Shown here: positions 54,601-62,661 of the stretch, one piece after another | Layout of the letters: the number at the start of each line of letters is the position of its first letter | Position numbering within the stretch: the first letter of the stretch is position 1 | Origin: Mycolicibacterium komanii | Lineage (GTDB): Bacteria > Actinomycetota > Actinomycetes > Mycobacteriales > Mycobacteriaceae | Length of the DNA: 64,000 nucleotides | Direction: 5' to 3' | NCBI RefSeq assembly: GCF_001050035.1 | Contig: NZ_CVTA01000011.1 | Location: 372,001-436,000 of the forward strand | Position numbers and translations under genes: made by a program | Notes under the pieces: model-generated | What the model was told of the DNA's origin: nothing | The model's database searches: none | The model's input: only the letters and a program-made list of their open reading frames with translations

Positions 54601-56320
54601 CGATGGAGTGGCTGAGGTGGCTGCTCTTGCAGCCTTCGTGGGTGACGCACGGCAATATCCGCACCTCGTCGGTCTTCAACCGGACCTTTACCGCTGCTTC
54701 ATGGAGCAAAGTTGGCGGAATATGTCACCACAAGGGATGGCAGCGCTGATCCATCTCGAGTCGCACTTCACCGACGAGAAGGCTGGGCCCGTCCGAGCTG
54801 AAACATACCGCCGACTACGGCGACACTGGCAGTTCGTTAATGAGTTAGGTCTGTTCGAAATCCAAAATCAGAAGACATACGGCGTAAACGTTTATGGCGC
54901 CGCAAGGACGCCCGAATTCCTGTCCTCCGTCTCGCTGTATCACCCGGATACCATAATGAGATCCTTGACTCATGATGGTTCGGGGGAAGAACCAGGCATC
55001 AAGGACATCAGTGGCAAGTGGGATCTGCGTCCGCACGCCGGGCGGATCTTCAGAGTGTCCAATGACAGCCTAGCTATTTGGAAAGACATGCTTGAGTCCG
55101 CCGACGTTCCGGCAGAGCAAACGCGGATGGTATACACCGTGAACCGGTCCGTTGCGAGCGTGTTGCAGAAGCTGGCAGGAGCTTCCCGAATCGGTGAGTC
55201 AGGCCTGAGGTTCTCTCGCGGTTGGGACGAGTCGATCGACCGAAAGAAGGGCTTTTTCGATATCGATTGGGGCCTCCCAAATTCGTGGGATGACGTTATA
55301 TTGCAGGGCTCGCACCTTTTCGTCGGAACACCTTTCTATAAGTCGCCCAATCCGACAATGGCTAATCACCGCGATTGGTCCTTGACAGACTATGAAGCAT
55401 TAGTTGAGGACGCCCTTCCCGTCACGATCTACAAGCCCCGGGGGTCGCGAGAACGGTACGATACCGACTACACGTCTTGGACGATTGCCGATGGGACAGC
55501 CGCGGAACGCATCGTGCGAGCGCGAGATTGTTACCGAGTCGCCTGGCGGAAAATGGCTGCCAACACAGGCGAACGAACTCTTATTCCAGCGCTCATCCCA
55601 CCTGGGTCTGCACATATTGACGGTATCTTTAGCGCTGCACTTCCAGGTGACGTCTTCAAGCTGATCGTCTGCGCTGCGACACTTCAGTCGTTAATTGCCG
55701 ACTTCGCGGTGAGAACTGTTCCGAAAAGCGATATCCGCGGCGCGACGATTTCACGACTACCCGTAGTCGACCGGCTGGCAATCGAGATGTTGCTCGGATT
55801 GCGAACGCTCAGGCTTAACTGCGTCGCCAACGCCTACGCCGACCTTTGGCGGGAATGCTTCGATGACGTAATGCAATCCGATGAATGGGCAGGCGGATTC
55901 GCACACGCTCGTCGCCGCGCGCTCGGCGACATCGGCCCCGAGTGGAGGCACGACACCCCGTTGCGCATCGCGGCCGATCGTCGTCAGGCACTTGTTGAGA
56001 TCGATGCGCTCGTCGCGCTCGGACTCGGGTTGACTGCCGATGAGTTGTGCACCGTGTACCGCACCCAGTTCCCGGTCCTGTACGGCTACGACCGCAACAC
56101 CTACCTGTACGACGCCAACGGCCGATTCGTCCCGCAGGAAGTCCTCACGGTGTGGCGCACCAAAGGCGACAACCTCAGCGTCGAGGACCGCACCGCCACC
56201 AACAAAGCCGGGAATACCTACACATACGAGCCGCCGTTCCGGTTCCTCGATCGCGAGGTTGACATGCGCGAAGCCTACGCCGAATTCGAAAAGCGCTTGC
56301 AGTCAGAGGGATCCGGCTGA
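51644..56320 (+). CDS. Large N6-adenine DNA methyltransferase (DISARM DrmMI / PglX-like)
   Basis: 1558 residues. Motif I is E564-P-A-L-G-S-G570-AF, followed by YGVDLNATAVEFAEISLWLA, and catalytic motif IV is N936-P-P-W939 (DLQVGNPPWVRPR), the Eco57I/PglX arrangement of an adenine-N6 methyltransferase. A 500-residue N-terminal region precedes the catalytic part, and a target-recognition region of about 450 residues follows motif IV. In DISARM the methyltransferase marks host sites as self. DNA from about 54.28 to 55.87 kb, covering the target-recognition region, is visibly AT-richer than both flanks, suggesting an exchanged specificity segment. It starts 8 bp after drmD and ends 2 bp before the next helicase gene. 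Confidence 0.9.
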   Translation: MATSDALILGEEFLSEHYFTTDARSQSFQAKVNERRKAWDSEREAGQPTPRSRYTESRGEMERAFIGLAENADVDVLDALYARLREILGFDNDIRWETERIGGVDDEPGPVIAVRTRGLTGSAPLVIVEARGALALEDLLAKDEKTLLRRFHTDDDEIASAARLLSHLFVADDSPQFALVLAGDLALITERERWPEGRYLAVNLQLVGERNDDKRGGEIDRALTCLAADSLAPDAEGAVWWSTVIEESIKHTVGVSEDLREGVRLSIEIIANEVVSRRAAQELPPLPSEQAQPLARQALRFLYRILFLLYAEASPELGVLPVGDPAYERGYSLDRLRELTLSELVTPRGRSGTHLYESLRVLFELVDRGHDGSGDEPAAAEGLTFRSLRADLFKPEATALIDEVQLGNFALQQVLRHLLLSKEAKGRDRGFISYAQLGINQLGAVYEGLMSYTGFFATEDLYEVAKNGDASKGSWVVPATRIKGISESDFVRVLDEDTKESKPVVHRRGTFVFRLAGRERQQSASYYSPEVLTRFVVGQALEELLDQNGQKTPARDILDLTVCEPALGSGAFAVEAVRQLAEEYLSRRQAELNERIDPDKYAEELQKVKAYIALHQVYGVDLNATAVEFAEISLWLATMGEGLAAPWFGLHLRRGNSLVGARRSIISAASLREKGWLQATPVDAPLSTLAEDLSGGVHHFLLPTDGWGSTVDAKEAKELAPEALERVKEWRKSLRPRLSKTQISALAALARRTDRLWQLALRRLQIAESEIRRAIPIWGAERLPSGGAVTREEIEASLNDPRGAYRRLRRVMDAWCALWFWPLTDEIATVNGEIVSPPTVAQWVDALQQLLGTEVKVRARDAEQYSLTEIDDWSELEVAESNDLAFAQAKDPDDVLAAHPWLVVCERLADRHGFFHWELDFAPVFAEGGFDLQVGNPPWVRPRSDVNALLAEGDSWFQLASKPTQAEVRAKRLATLDVHGVRELVVDGVAEVAALAAFVGDARQYPHLVGLQPDLYRCFMEQSWRNMSPQGMAALIHLESHFTDEKAGPVRAETYRRLRRHWQFVNELGLFEIQNQKTYGVNVYGAARTPEFLSSVSLYHPDTIMRSLTHDGSGEEPGIKDISGKWDLRPHAGRIFRVSNDSLAIWKDMLESADVPAEQTRMVYTVNRSVASVLQKLAGASRIGESGLRFSRGWDESIDRKKGFFDIDWGLPNSWDDVILQGSHLFVGTPFYKSPNPTMANHRDWSLTDYEALVEDALPVTIYKPRGSRERYDTDYTSWTIADGTAAERIVRARDCYRVAWRKMAANTGERTLIPALIPPGSAHIDGIFSAALPGDVFKLIVCAATLQSLIADFAVRTVPKSDIRGATISRLPVVDRLAIEMLLGLRTLRLNCVANAYADLWRECFDDVMQSDEWAGGFAHARRRALGDIGPEWRHDTPLRIAADRRQALVEIDALVALGLGLTADELCTVYRTQFPVLYGYDRNTYLYDANGRFVPQEVLTVWRTKGDNLSVEDRTATNKAGNTYTYEPPFRFLDREVDMREAYAEFEKRLQSEGSG

Positions 56321-56322
56321 TC

Positions 56323-59300
56323 ATGGCCGAACTGCTACCCCTTGCCCAGGCCAACCGGATCACCCATAGCCTGCTCGACTACCTCGGCACCACCTTCGCG
56401 CTCGCCGATCCCGACGCGCGCCGCGTCCTCGCCGACTTCCTGTCGCACCCCCAGACCGGAATGTTCCGTGGGCCGTATGTGCGTGTGCGGCTACCGTTTC
56501 GCCCCGCGGCCGAGGGTTGGCGCGACCACCTGGAATGGTACGAGGGCTTTCCACCCTATGGGCACCAGGCCGCGGCGTTCGCCCGGCTGAGCAGCTACCG
56601 ACTTTCAGCCGAACGACCTCCTCCCCAGCCCACCTTGGTCACGACCGGTACCGGCTCCGGCAAGACCGAGGCGTTTCTCTACCCCATCCTCGATCACGTC
56701 CAACGCGCCAAACGCCAAGGCGTCACCGGGATGAAGGCGCTCATCCTCTACCCGATGAACGCCCTCGCCAATGACCAGGCGCTGCGCCTCACCAGCTTGC
56801 TCACCGAGAACGCCGCGCTTGCCGGCATCACCGCCGCCCTCTACACCGGTGAGGGCGGCCCGCAACGCACGAAGGTCACGTCTGACGGACTGATCACCGA
56901 CCGCGCGGTCATCCGGGACCTCGCACCGGACATCCTGTTGACTAACTATAAGATGCTCGACCAGCTGCTGCTGCGCCCGGCCGACGCCGACATCTGGCGT
57001 CAAAGCGCACTCAGCTTGCAGTACTTGGTGCTCGACGAGTTCCACACGTACGACGGCGCGCAGGGTACCGATGTGTCGATGCTGCTGCGCCGCCTCGGCC
57101 TCACCCTCAAAAGCCATTGGCAACCAACCGATTCCACACTCACTGAGGAAGACTGGCAACGCCCACTAGGCCGGATCACCCCCGTCGCGACATCGGCAAC
57201 ACTCGGCGACGGTGGCGATCCCTCGGCGATGCTGGAGTTCGCCAAGACCGTCTTCGGCGACCACTTCGACACCGACGCAGTCATCACCGAGTCCCGGCTG
57301 ACCTTCCAGGAATGGGCCGACGACGCCCCGCTGCGCATACAAGCCGACGCGTGGCAGCCCGCGACGCTGGACGAGTCACGCGTCAACGACATCGCCAAAT
57401 CAGCGGCAGACCAAACGGATCTGGCGGCGAGTGCACTCGCAGTCCTGCGCGGCCTCTACGACGGCGGCGACGACACTGCCCTAACCACAGCGATCACCAG
57501 CGACCGCCAGCTGGTACTCGATCTTGTCAAGGCGCACCCGGCCTTCGCCAAACTCGCCGACACCGCACGCGTAGCGGTCACCGTCGACGACCTGAGCCGG
57601 AACCTGTTCGACTACACGGTCCGCGACGATCCCGACGACACAGCTCGCCGGCACACCGTGACCACCGCGCTCGTCGACACCCTCAGTCACGTCCGGGCCC
57701 GCCACGGCCGCGGCGCCCTGTCCGTCGACGTCCACCTATGGGTGCGCGAACTGACCCGCCTCGCCCGCGCCGCCACTGGCTCCCCCCACTTCCTCTGGGA
57801 GGATGACGGCATTCAAATTGGCGACGACGACTCCGCCGCAACGACATTCCTGCCCGCCTTGTACTGCCGCCACTGCAACCGCTCCGGATGGGGCGTGACA
57901 CTGGCCCCCACTGGTTCGGATCTTGACGCCGAGGATGTCACCATTCGACGGCGCAAACTCCGCAACGACGACCGGTTCCGTGCGCTTATCCATGCACCGG
58001 TCGAGGCCGAGAAACACGATCCCGCCGACGAGGAGCAGAAGAACGCCCCGTCGCGGCTGGCATGGCTATTGGTTCCCGAGCGTCGCATCGAGTTCTCCAC
58101 GCCGCCGGAAGATAAGCTCGCGGAGGGCACCGCGCTGCCGGTACTCGTGCACTGTTCCGATGCCGCGGGCCAGGACTCGGTCAACGACACCTGCCCGTCG
58201 TGCCGCCAACCCGACGGCATCCGCTTCCTGGGCTCGGCGATCGCCACCATGCTCTCGGTGTCGCTGTCGACGCTATTCGGTACGCCCGAACTCGACAGCT
58301 CAGAAAAGCGCGCCCTCGTATTCACAGACAGCGTCCAGGACGCCGCGCACCGCGCCGGATTCGTTCAGGCCCGATCTCACGCCCTGACCCTGCGCACCCT
58401 GGCGCGCCAAGCACTCGACAGCGGCGAGACCGACCTGGCGTCGCTAGCACACCGGATGATCGACCTCGCCGGCAACGACCCGGGCGCAAGGTACCGGTTG
58501 CTGCCACCGGAACTCGCGGAACGCGAAGCGTTTACGGCGTTTTGGCGGCCCCGCACCGTCTCGGCCAAGGTGCGCACTTTGGTACGTCGGCGGTTGCTGC
58601 TCGACCTCCAGCTCGAATTCGGGTTGCGCTCCAGCGTGGGCCGCACCCTGGAGACCACCGGCAGCGCCGTCGCGCACGTCGAGGTAGCCGACTCGGTGTT
58701 GCAGTCCTGCGCGACCGAAGCGCTCGAAGCGGCCGGGGTGCAGCTGACCTTCGGCAGCGCCGACGACGCCCGGCAGTTGGCATGGGTGCGTGGTGTCCTG
58801 GAGCGGATGCGCAGCCGTGGCGCGATCGAGCACGAGTGGTTCGACAAGTTCCGCCGCGAGGATGGCAGCCGCTGGTGGGTCACCGGCGGGCGGCGCCGCG
58901 ACCAAGGCATGCCAGGATTCGGAAAGGGCAACTCTGCACCCGGTTTTCCGGTTCTGGGTGGCAGCGCTCGCGACACCGACCTCGAACCCGTCAGCTCGGC
59001 ACGCGGCTGGTACGCGATGTGGACCGCCAAGGTTCTCGAACTCGGCGCGTCCGAAGCGGCTGTGCTAGTACGGTTACTGTTCACCCGGCTTCGACAGCGC
59101 GACGTCGTCGGCGAGATCGTCTCGTCCAGTGGGGCGCAGACCTTTCACCTGCCCGCGACCACCGTCGTGGCTCGCAGCGTCGATGACGAAGAGCTCGCCT
59201 CGGGCTCGATCGCCCTGATCTGTGATACCTGCCGCAACACCGTGCATAGCTATACCGGCACCATCGACCAACTCGACGGCGCCCACTGTCTGGTCGCCCG

Positions 59301-62300
59301 GTGCATCGGTGTGATGCGGCGACACACGGTGGAGGACAACTTCTACCGGCAGATGTACGCGGCTACCGATGTGCGTCGAGTGGTGTCGCGCGAGCACACT
59401 AGCCTGTTGCCCGCCGAGACCCGGTTGCTCTACGAGTCGCAGTTCAAGCAGACCGACCCGCCGCCAGATGCACCGAATGTCCTCGTCGCGACACCAACTT
59501 TGGAGATGGGCATCGACATCGGCGACCTGTCGGCCGTCATGCTCTCGTCATTGCCGCGCACGGTCGCCTCATACCTGCAACGCGTGGGCCGCGCCGGACG
59601 ACTCACCGGCAACGCCCTTGCCCTGGCCTACGTAACGGGCCGCGGCGACCAACTGCCCCGCTTCAACCAACCCGAGCGCACCATCAACGGCGTAGTCCGT
59701 CCGCCCGCCACCTACCTGGATGCCGAGGAAATCCTGCGCCGCCAGTTCACCGCCTCGGTCGCCGACGTGCTGGCCCGCCGCCCCAATGCGCCCCATCCGC
59801 GCACGACGCCCGACGCATTGCAGTCCAGCGGTCCCGGCAGTTACCTCGATGCCCTGATTACCGAGGCCGAGTCCCGCGCCGACGAGCTGGTGGACCGCTT
59901 CCTGGCGGGCTTCCCGCCCCTGGACGACGACGTGGTTGCACGGCTTCGCCGCTTCCCGACGCCGACTCAGTCCGGCAAGGGAACAAGCGAATTCGCCTAC
60001 CGGTGTCATGTCGCCAGTCAGGTGTGGAACCGTCGGGTGGAGACCCTTTCGCATCGCAAGACCGCCGCCGAGAAGACACTTCCCGGGCTCCTTGAGCGTG
60101 CAAGCTCACCGGCTGCCACCGACGACGACAAGCGTGATCTGCGCACCGCACAAGCCTCGGTGCGCTTGATCGGAAAGCAACTCGCCAATCTGCGCTCCGA
60201 ATACTGGATCAGCGCACTGGAATCGTTCGGCCTGCTGCCCAACTACACATTGCTTGACGACTCGGTCACACTGTCGGTCTCAGTGAACTGGCAGAACCCC
60301 GAAACCCAGGAGTACGAGCACTCCGAGTTCGAGCTCAGCCGTGGTTCGGCGCAGGCGCTGCGCGACTTCGCACCCGGATCCACGTTTTACTCAAGGGGTT
60401 TCGCGATTGCGATTGACGCGATCGATCTGGGCCCCGAGGGTGAGCATGTTCGTGACTGGGCCTGCTGCTCACGATGTGGCTTTACCAAGGAAGTCGAGGG
60501 GCAGGGCGGCGCTCCTACGCAATGTCCGCGGTGCGGTTCACAGGTCATCGCCGATGTCAGTCAACTGTTGCCCGTGGCCGAGCTGACCAGTGTGTCGGCG
60601 ATCATCCGGCGTGAAGAGGCCACCATCGACGATGTCAGCGACGAGCGCACACGGGAGCGGTTCACCGTGCAGCCGCTGGCCGACATCGACCACGCGAATG
60701 CAACCAAGCACTGGTTCGTCCAGTCTTCCGGTTTCGGAGCCAAGCATCTACGCAACCTGACGATTCGGTGGGTCAACCTGGGCCGCAGCGGTGTTGGCGG
60801 CGCGAAGCGGACGATCGCGGGCAACGAGATCGATGCCGCCTTGTTCCGCGTCTGTTCGGAATGCGGCAAGCTCGACACCAGCAGCGGGGTGAACCGTCGC
60901 AGCGAACATCGGCCCTGGTGTTCGCGACGCGACGCACACGAGGAGTCCACCGTCGAACTGGCTCTGGCGCGGACACTGGTCACCGAAGGCCTGGTGCTGC
61001 GACTGCCACAGTCCGTCACGCTGGGTGATGCATTTGCCATTCCATCGTTGTCGGCGGCAGTGCTACTCGGACTGCGCGAGCACATCGGCGGCGATCCGGA
61101 CCATTTGCAGATGGCCACCATCGTCGACCCGTCACCCAGCGGGCACACCGAACATGCGCTGCTGCTGCACGACATCGTCCCAGGCGGCACCGGCTATCTC
61201 AGCGACTTCACCGATCCGTCCACGGTGTGGGATCTGCTGTACCGCGCCTGGCAGGTGGTGCACGACTGCGGGTGCCGCGAGGACGGCCGCCTCGCGTGCG
61301 AACGCTGCCTCCTGCCCTTCGCCGCGCCCCCAGACATCAAATACACGTCCCGATCGGTGGCCGAGCGTCACCTCGCGGGTCTATTGATCGGACGCGAGAT
61401 CAAGGCCGGCGACGATGTCGCAGTCCCTACGTCGATGCCATGGACGCTCACAGAAACCGAACCGGGCGTCGACGATCCGGAATCGAACCTGGAGAAGCGC
61501 TTCCGGGTCGTCCTCGCCAAACGGCTCAAGGCGCTCGGGGCAGCGATCACCGAGAAACCCACCGGCAGCGGTGTGGCGTGGGATATCGCTTTGGGCTCGA
61601 CACACCGGTGGACGCTACGTCCGCAGGAATACGTGCTCGGCTGCCAGCCTGATTTCATCCTCACCTACGCCGGAGGTGGGATCCCGCCGACGGCGATCTT
61701 CACCGATGGCTGGCTGTATCACGCCTCGCCGGCCCACAATAGGCTCGCTGACGACGCGGACAAGCGGCGCAATCTGCGGGACGCGGGGTACCAGGTCATC
61801 GCCGTCACCAACGACGATGTGAACGAGATTTCGATCGCCTCACCCGCACTGCGTCCCGAGGTCGAATCGACGTTGCTTTCAGCTGCAGGAGACCAGCTGT
61901 CCAAGGCCATGATCGGCCTGGTGTTCGGCACCGCTCTCGACCTGTTGGTGGCGTGGATCCAACAACCGATGCGCGAGGCGCGAGAACGGCTGGCCAACTG
62001 GCTGCCCGCCATGGCGTTGATGGGCACGAATCAGTCGGGCAAGCGGGTCGGTGATACGGAAGCGCTTGCTCCCCTTGCGCTCCAGGTGATCGATGGCACC
62101 ACCGTCGAGGAGCCGTCCGGGAACACGTTCGTGTGGTCGTTCGGTGGCTTCGCGTTCGCCGTGCGGATGACCGGCAAGCCGTTCTCTGCCGAGACCGCGA
62201 TCGTCATCGACGACAACGACGACGCGCTGCACCCCGACACCCGCGACAGCTGGCAGGAGTGGTTGCGATGGTCAAACCTCCTGAACTTCCGCACCGTACC

Positions 62301-62661
62301 GGCGGTCATCACGACGCGCCACCAATCGGCCTATGCGACACCGGAAGAGCTCATAGTCGCGCCTGCCACGGAAACCGTGGAGCCCACGAGTCTTACCGGT
62401 GCCTGGCTGGAGGCCTACGAGCAGGCAGACGGCGACGGTCAGGAGCTGATCGTCAAACTTGCCGACACCGAGGTGCCCACCCCCGACGTGGGCGAGGAGA
62501 TTGACGGAATTCCGGTCGAATTGTCCTGGCCGACATGGCGCGTTGCTGTCGACCTCGGTCTCGACGACAGCGACCGTCAGCGTCTGACAGCAGCCGGGTG
62601 GACCGTATTTCCGCCAGATCTCAACTCACTCACAGCGGCCCTGCAGAACGGAGGCGCGTAG
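56323..62661 (+). CDS. Giant SF2 helicase with DUF1998 and PD-(D/E)XK-like domain (possible DrmA-DrmB fusion)
   Basis: 2112 residues. Motif I TTGTGSGKTEA has Lys114, motif II is D238-E-F-H241 (VLDEFHTYDGAQ), motif III VATSATL and motif VI QRVGRAGRL (about 1086-1094). Cys clusters occur at CRHCNRSG, DTCPSCRQ, CDTCRNT and CSRCGFTKEVEGQ...CPRCGS. DUF1998 is at about 1616-1700 (HDIVPGGTGYL, CERCLLPF). Next comes a nuclease-like stretch with Asp1777 (GCQPDFILTY) and Asp1795 (AIFTDGWLYHAS), followed by RRNLRDAGYQVIAVT, resembling a PD-(D/E)XK fold. The last 50 residues (GIPVELSWPTWRVAVDLG) resemble the tail of the 1660-aa helicase. Helicase plus DUF1998 in one chain equals DISARM DrmA plus DrmB in content; that equation is inference. 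Confidence 0.87.
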   Translation: MAELLPLAQANRITHSLLDYLGTTFALADPDARRVLADFLSHPQTGMFRGPYVRVRLPFRPAAEGWRDHLEWYEGFPPYGHQAAAFARLSSYRLSAERPPPQPTLVTTGTGSGKTEAFLYPILDHVQRAKRQGVTGMKALILYPMNALANDQALRLTSLLTENAALAGITAALYTGEGGPQRTKVTSDGLITDRAVIRDLAPDILLTNYKMLDQLLLRPADADIWRQSALSLQYLVLDEFHTYDGAQGTDVSMLLRRLGLTLKSHWQPTDSTLTEEDWQRPLGRITPVATSATLGDGGDPSAMLEFAKTVFGDHFDTDAVITESRLTFQEWADDAPLRIQADAWQPATLDESRVNDIAKSAADQTDLAASALAVLRGLYDGGDDTALTTAITSDRQLVLDLVKAHPAFAKLADTARVAVTVDDLSRNLFDYTVRDDPDDTARRHTVTTALVDTLSHVRARHGRGALSVDVHLWVRELTRLARAATGSPHFLWEDDGIQIGDDDSAATTFLPALYCRHCNRSGWGVTLAPTGSDLDAEDVTIRRRKLRNDDRFRALIHAPVEAEKHDPADEEQKNAPSRLAWLLVPERRIEFSTPPEDKLAEGTALPVLVHCSDAAGQDSVNDTCPSCRQPDGIRFLGSAIATMLSVSLSTLFGTPELDSSEKRALVFTDSVQDAAHRAGFVQARSHALTLRTLARQALDSGETDLASLAHRMIDLAGNDPGARYRLLPPELAEREAFTAFWRPRTVSAKVRTLVRRRLLLDLQLEFGLRSSVGRTLETTGSAVAHVEVADSVLQSCATEALEAAGVQLTFGSADDARQLAWVRGVLERMRSRGAIEHEWFDKFRREDGSRWWVTGGRRRDQGMPGFGKGNSAPGFPVLGGSARDTDLEPVSSARGWYAMWTAKVLELGASEAAVLVRLLFTRLRQRDVVGEIVSSSGAQTFHLPATTVVARSVDDEELASGSIALICDTCRNTVHSYTGTIDQLDGAHCLVARCIGVMRRHTVEDNFYRQMYAATDVRRVVSREHTSLLPAETRLLYESQFKQTDPPPDAPNVLVATPTLEMGIDIGDLSAVMLSSLPRTVASYLQRVGRAGRLTGNALALAYVTGRGDQLPRFNQPERTINGVVRPPATYLDAEEILRRQFTASVADVLARRPNAPHPRTTPDALQSSGPGSYLDALITEAESRADELVDRFLAGFPPLDDDVVARLRRFPTPTQSGKGTSEFAYRCHVASQVWNRRVETLSHRKTAAEKTLPGLLERASSPAATDDDKRDLRTAQASVRLIGKQLANLRSEYWISALESFGLLPNYTLLDDSVTLSVSVNWQNPETQEYEHSEFELSRGSAQALRDFAPGSTFYSRGFAIAIDAIDLGPEGEHVRDWACCSRCGFTKEVEGQGGAPTQCPRCGSQVIADVSQLLPVAELTSVSAIIRREEATIDDVSDERTRERFTVQPLADIDHANATKHWFVQSSGFGAKHLRNLTIRWVNLGRSGVGGAKRTIAGNEIDAALFRVCSECGKLDTSSGVNRRSEHRPWCSRRDAHEESTVELALARTLVTEGLVLRLPQSVTLGDAFAIPSLSAAVLLGLREHIGGDPDHLQMATIVDPSPSGHTEHALLLHDIVPGGTGYLSDFTDPSTVWDLLYRAWQVVHDCGCREDGRLACERCLLPFAAPPDIKYTSRSVAERHLAGLLIGREIKAGDDVAVPTSMPWTLTETEPGVDDPESNLEKRFRVVLAKRLKALGAAITEKPTGSGVAWDIALGSTHRWTLRPQEYVLGCQPDFILTYAGGGIPPTAIFTDGWLYHASPAHNRLADDADKRRNLRDAGYQVIAVTNDDVNEISIASPALRPEVESTLLSAAGDQLSKAMIGLVFGTALDLLVAWIQQPMREARERLANWLPAMALMGTNQSGKRVGDTEALAPLALQVIDGTTVEEPSGNTFVWSFGGFAFAVRMTGKPFSAETAIVIDDNDDALHPDTRDSWQEWLRWSNLLNFRTVPAVITTRHQSAYATPEELIVAPATETVEPTSLTGAWLEAYEQADGDGQELIVKLADTEVPTPDVGEEIDGIPVELSWPTWRVAVDLGLDDSDRQRLTAAGWTVFPPDLNSLTAALQNGGA

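Noticed and set aside
43203..62661. Naming the large helicases drmA, drmB or druE outright
   Set aside because: Domain content fits more than one system (DISARM, Druantia, other DUF1998 helicases); without profile scores a firm symbol would be unsupported.
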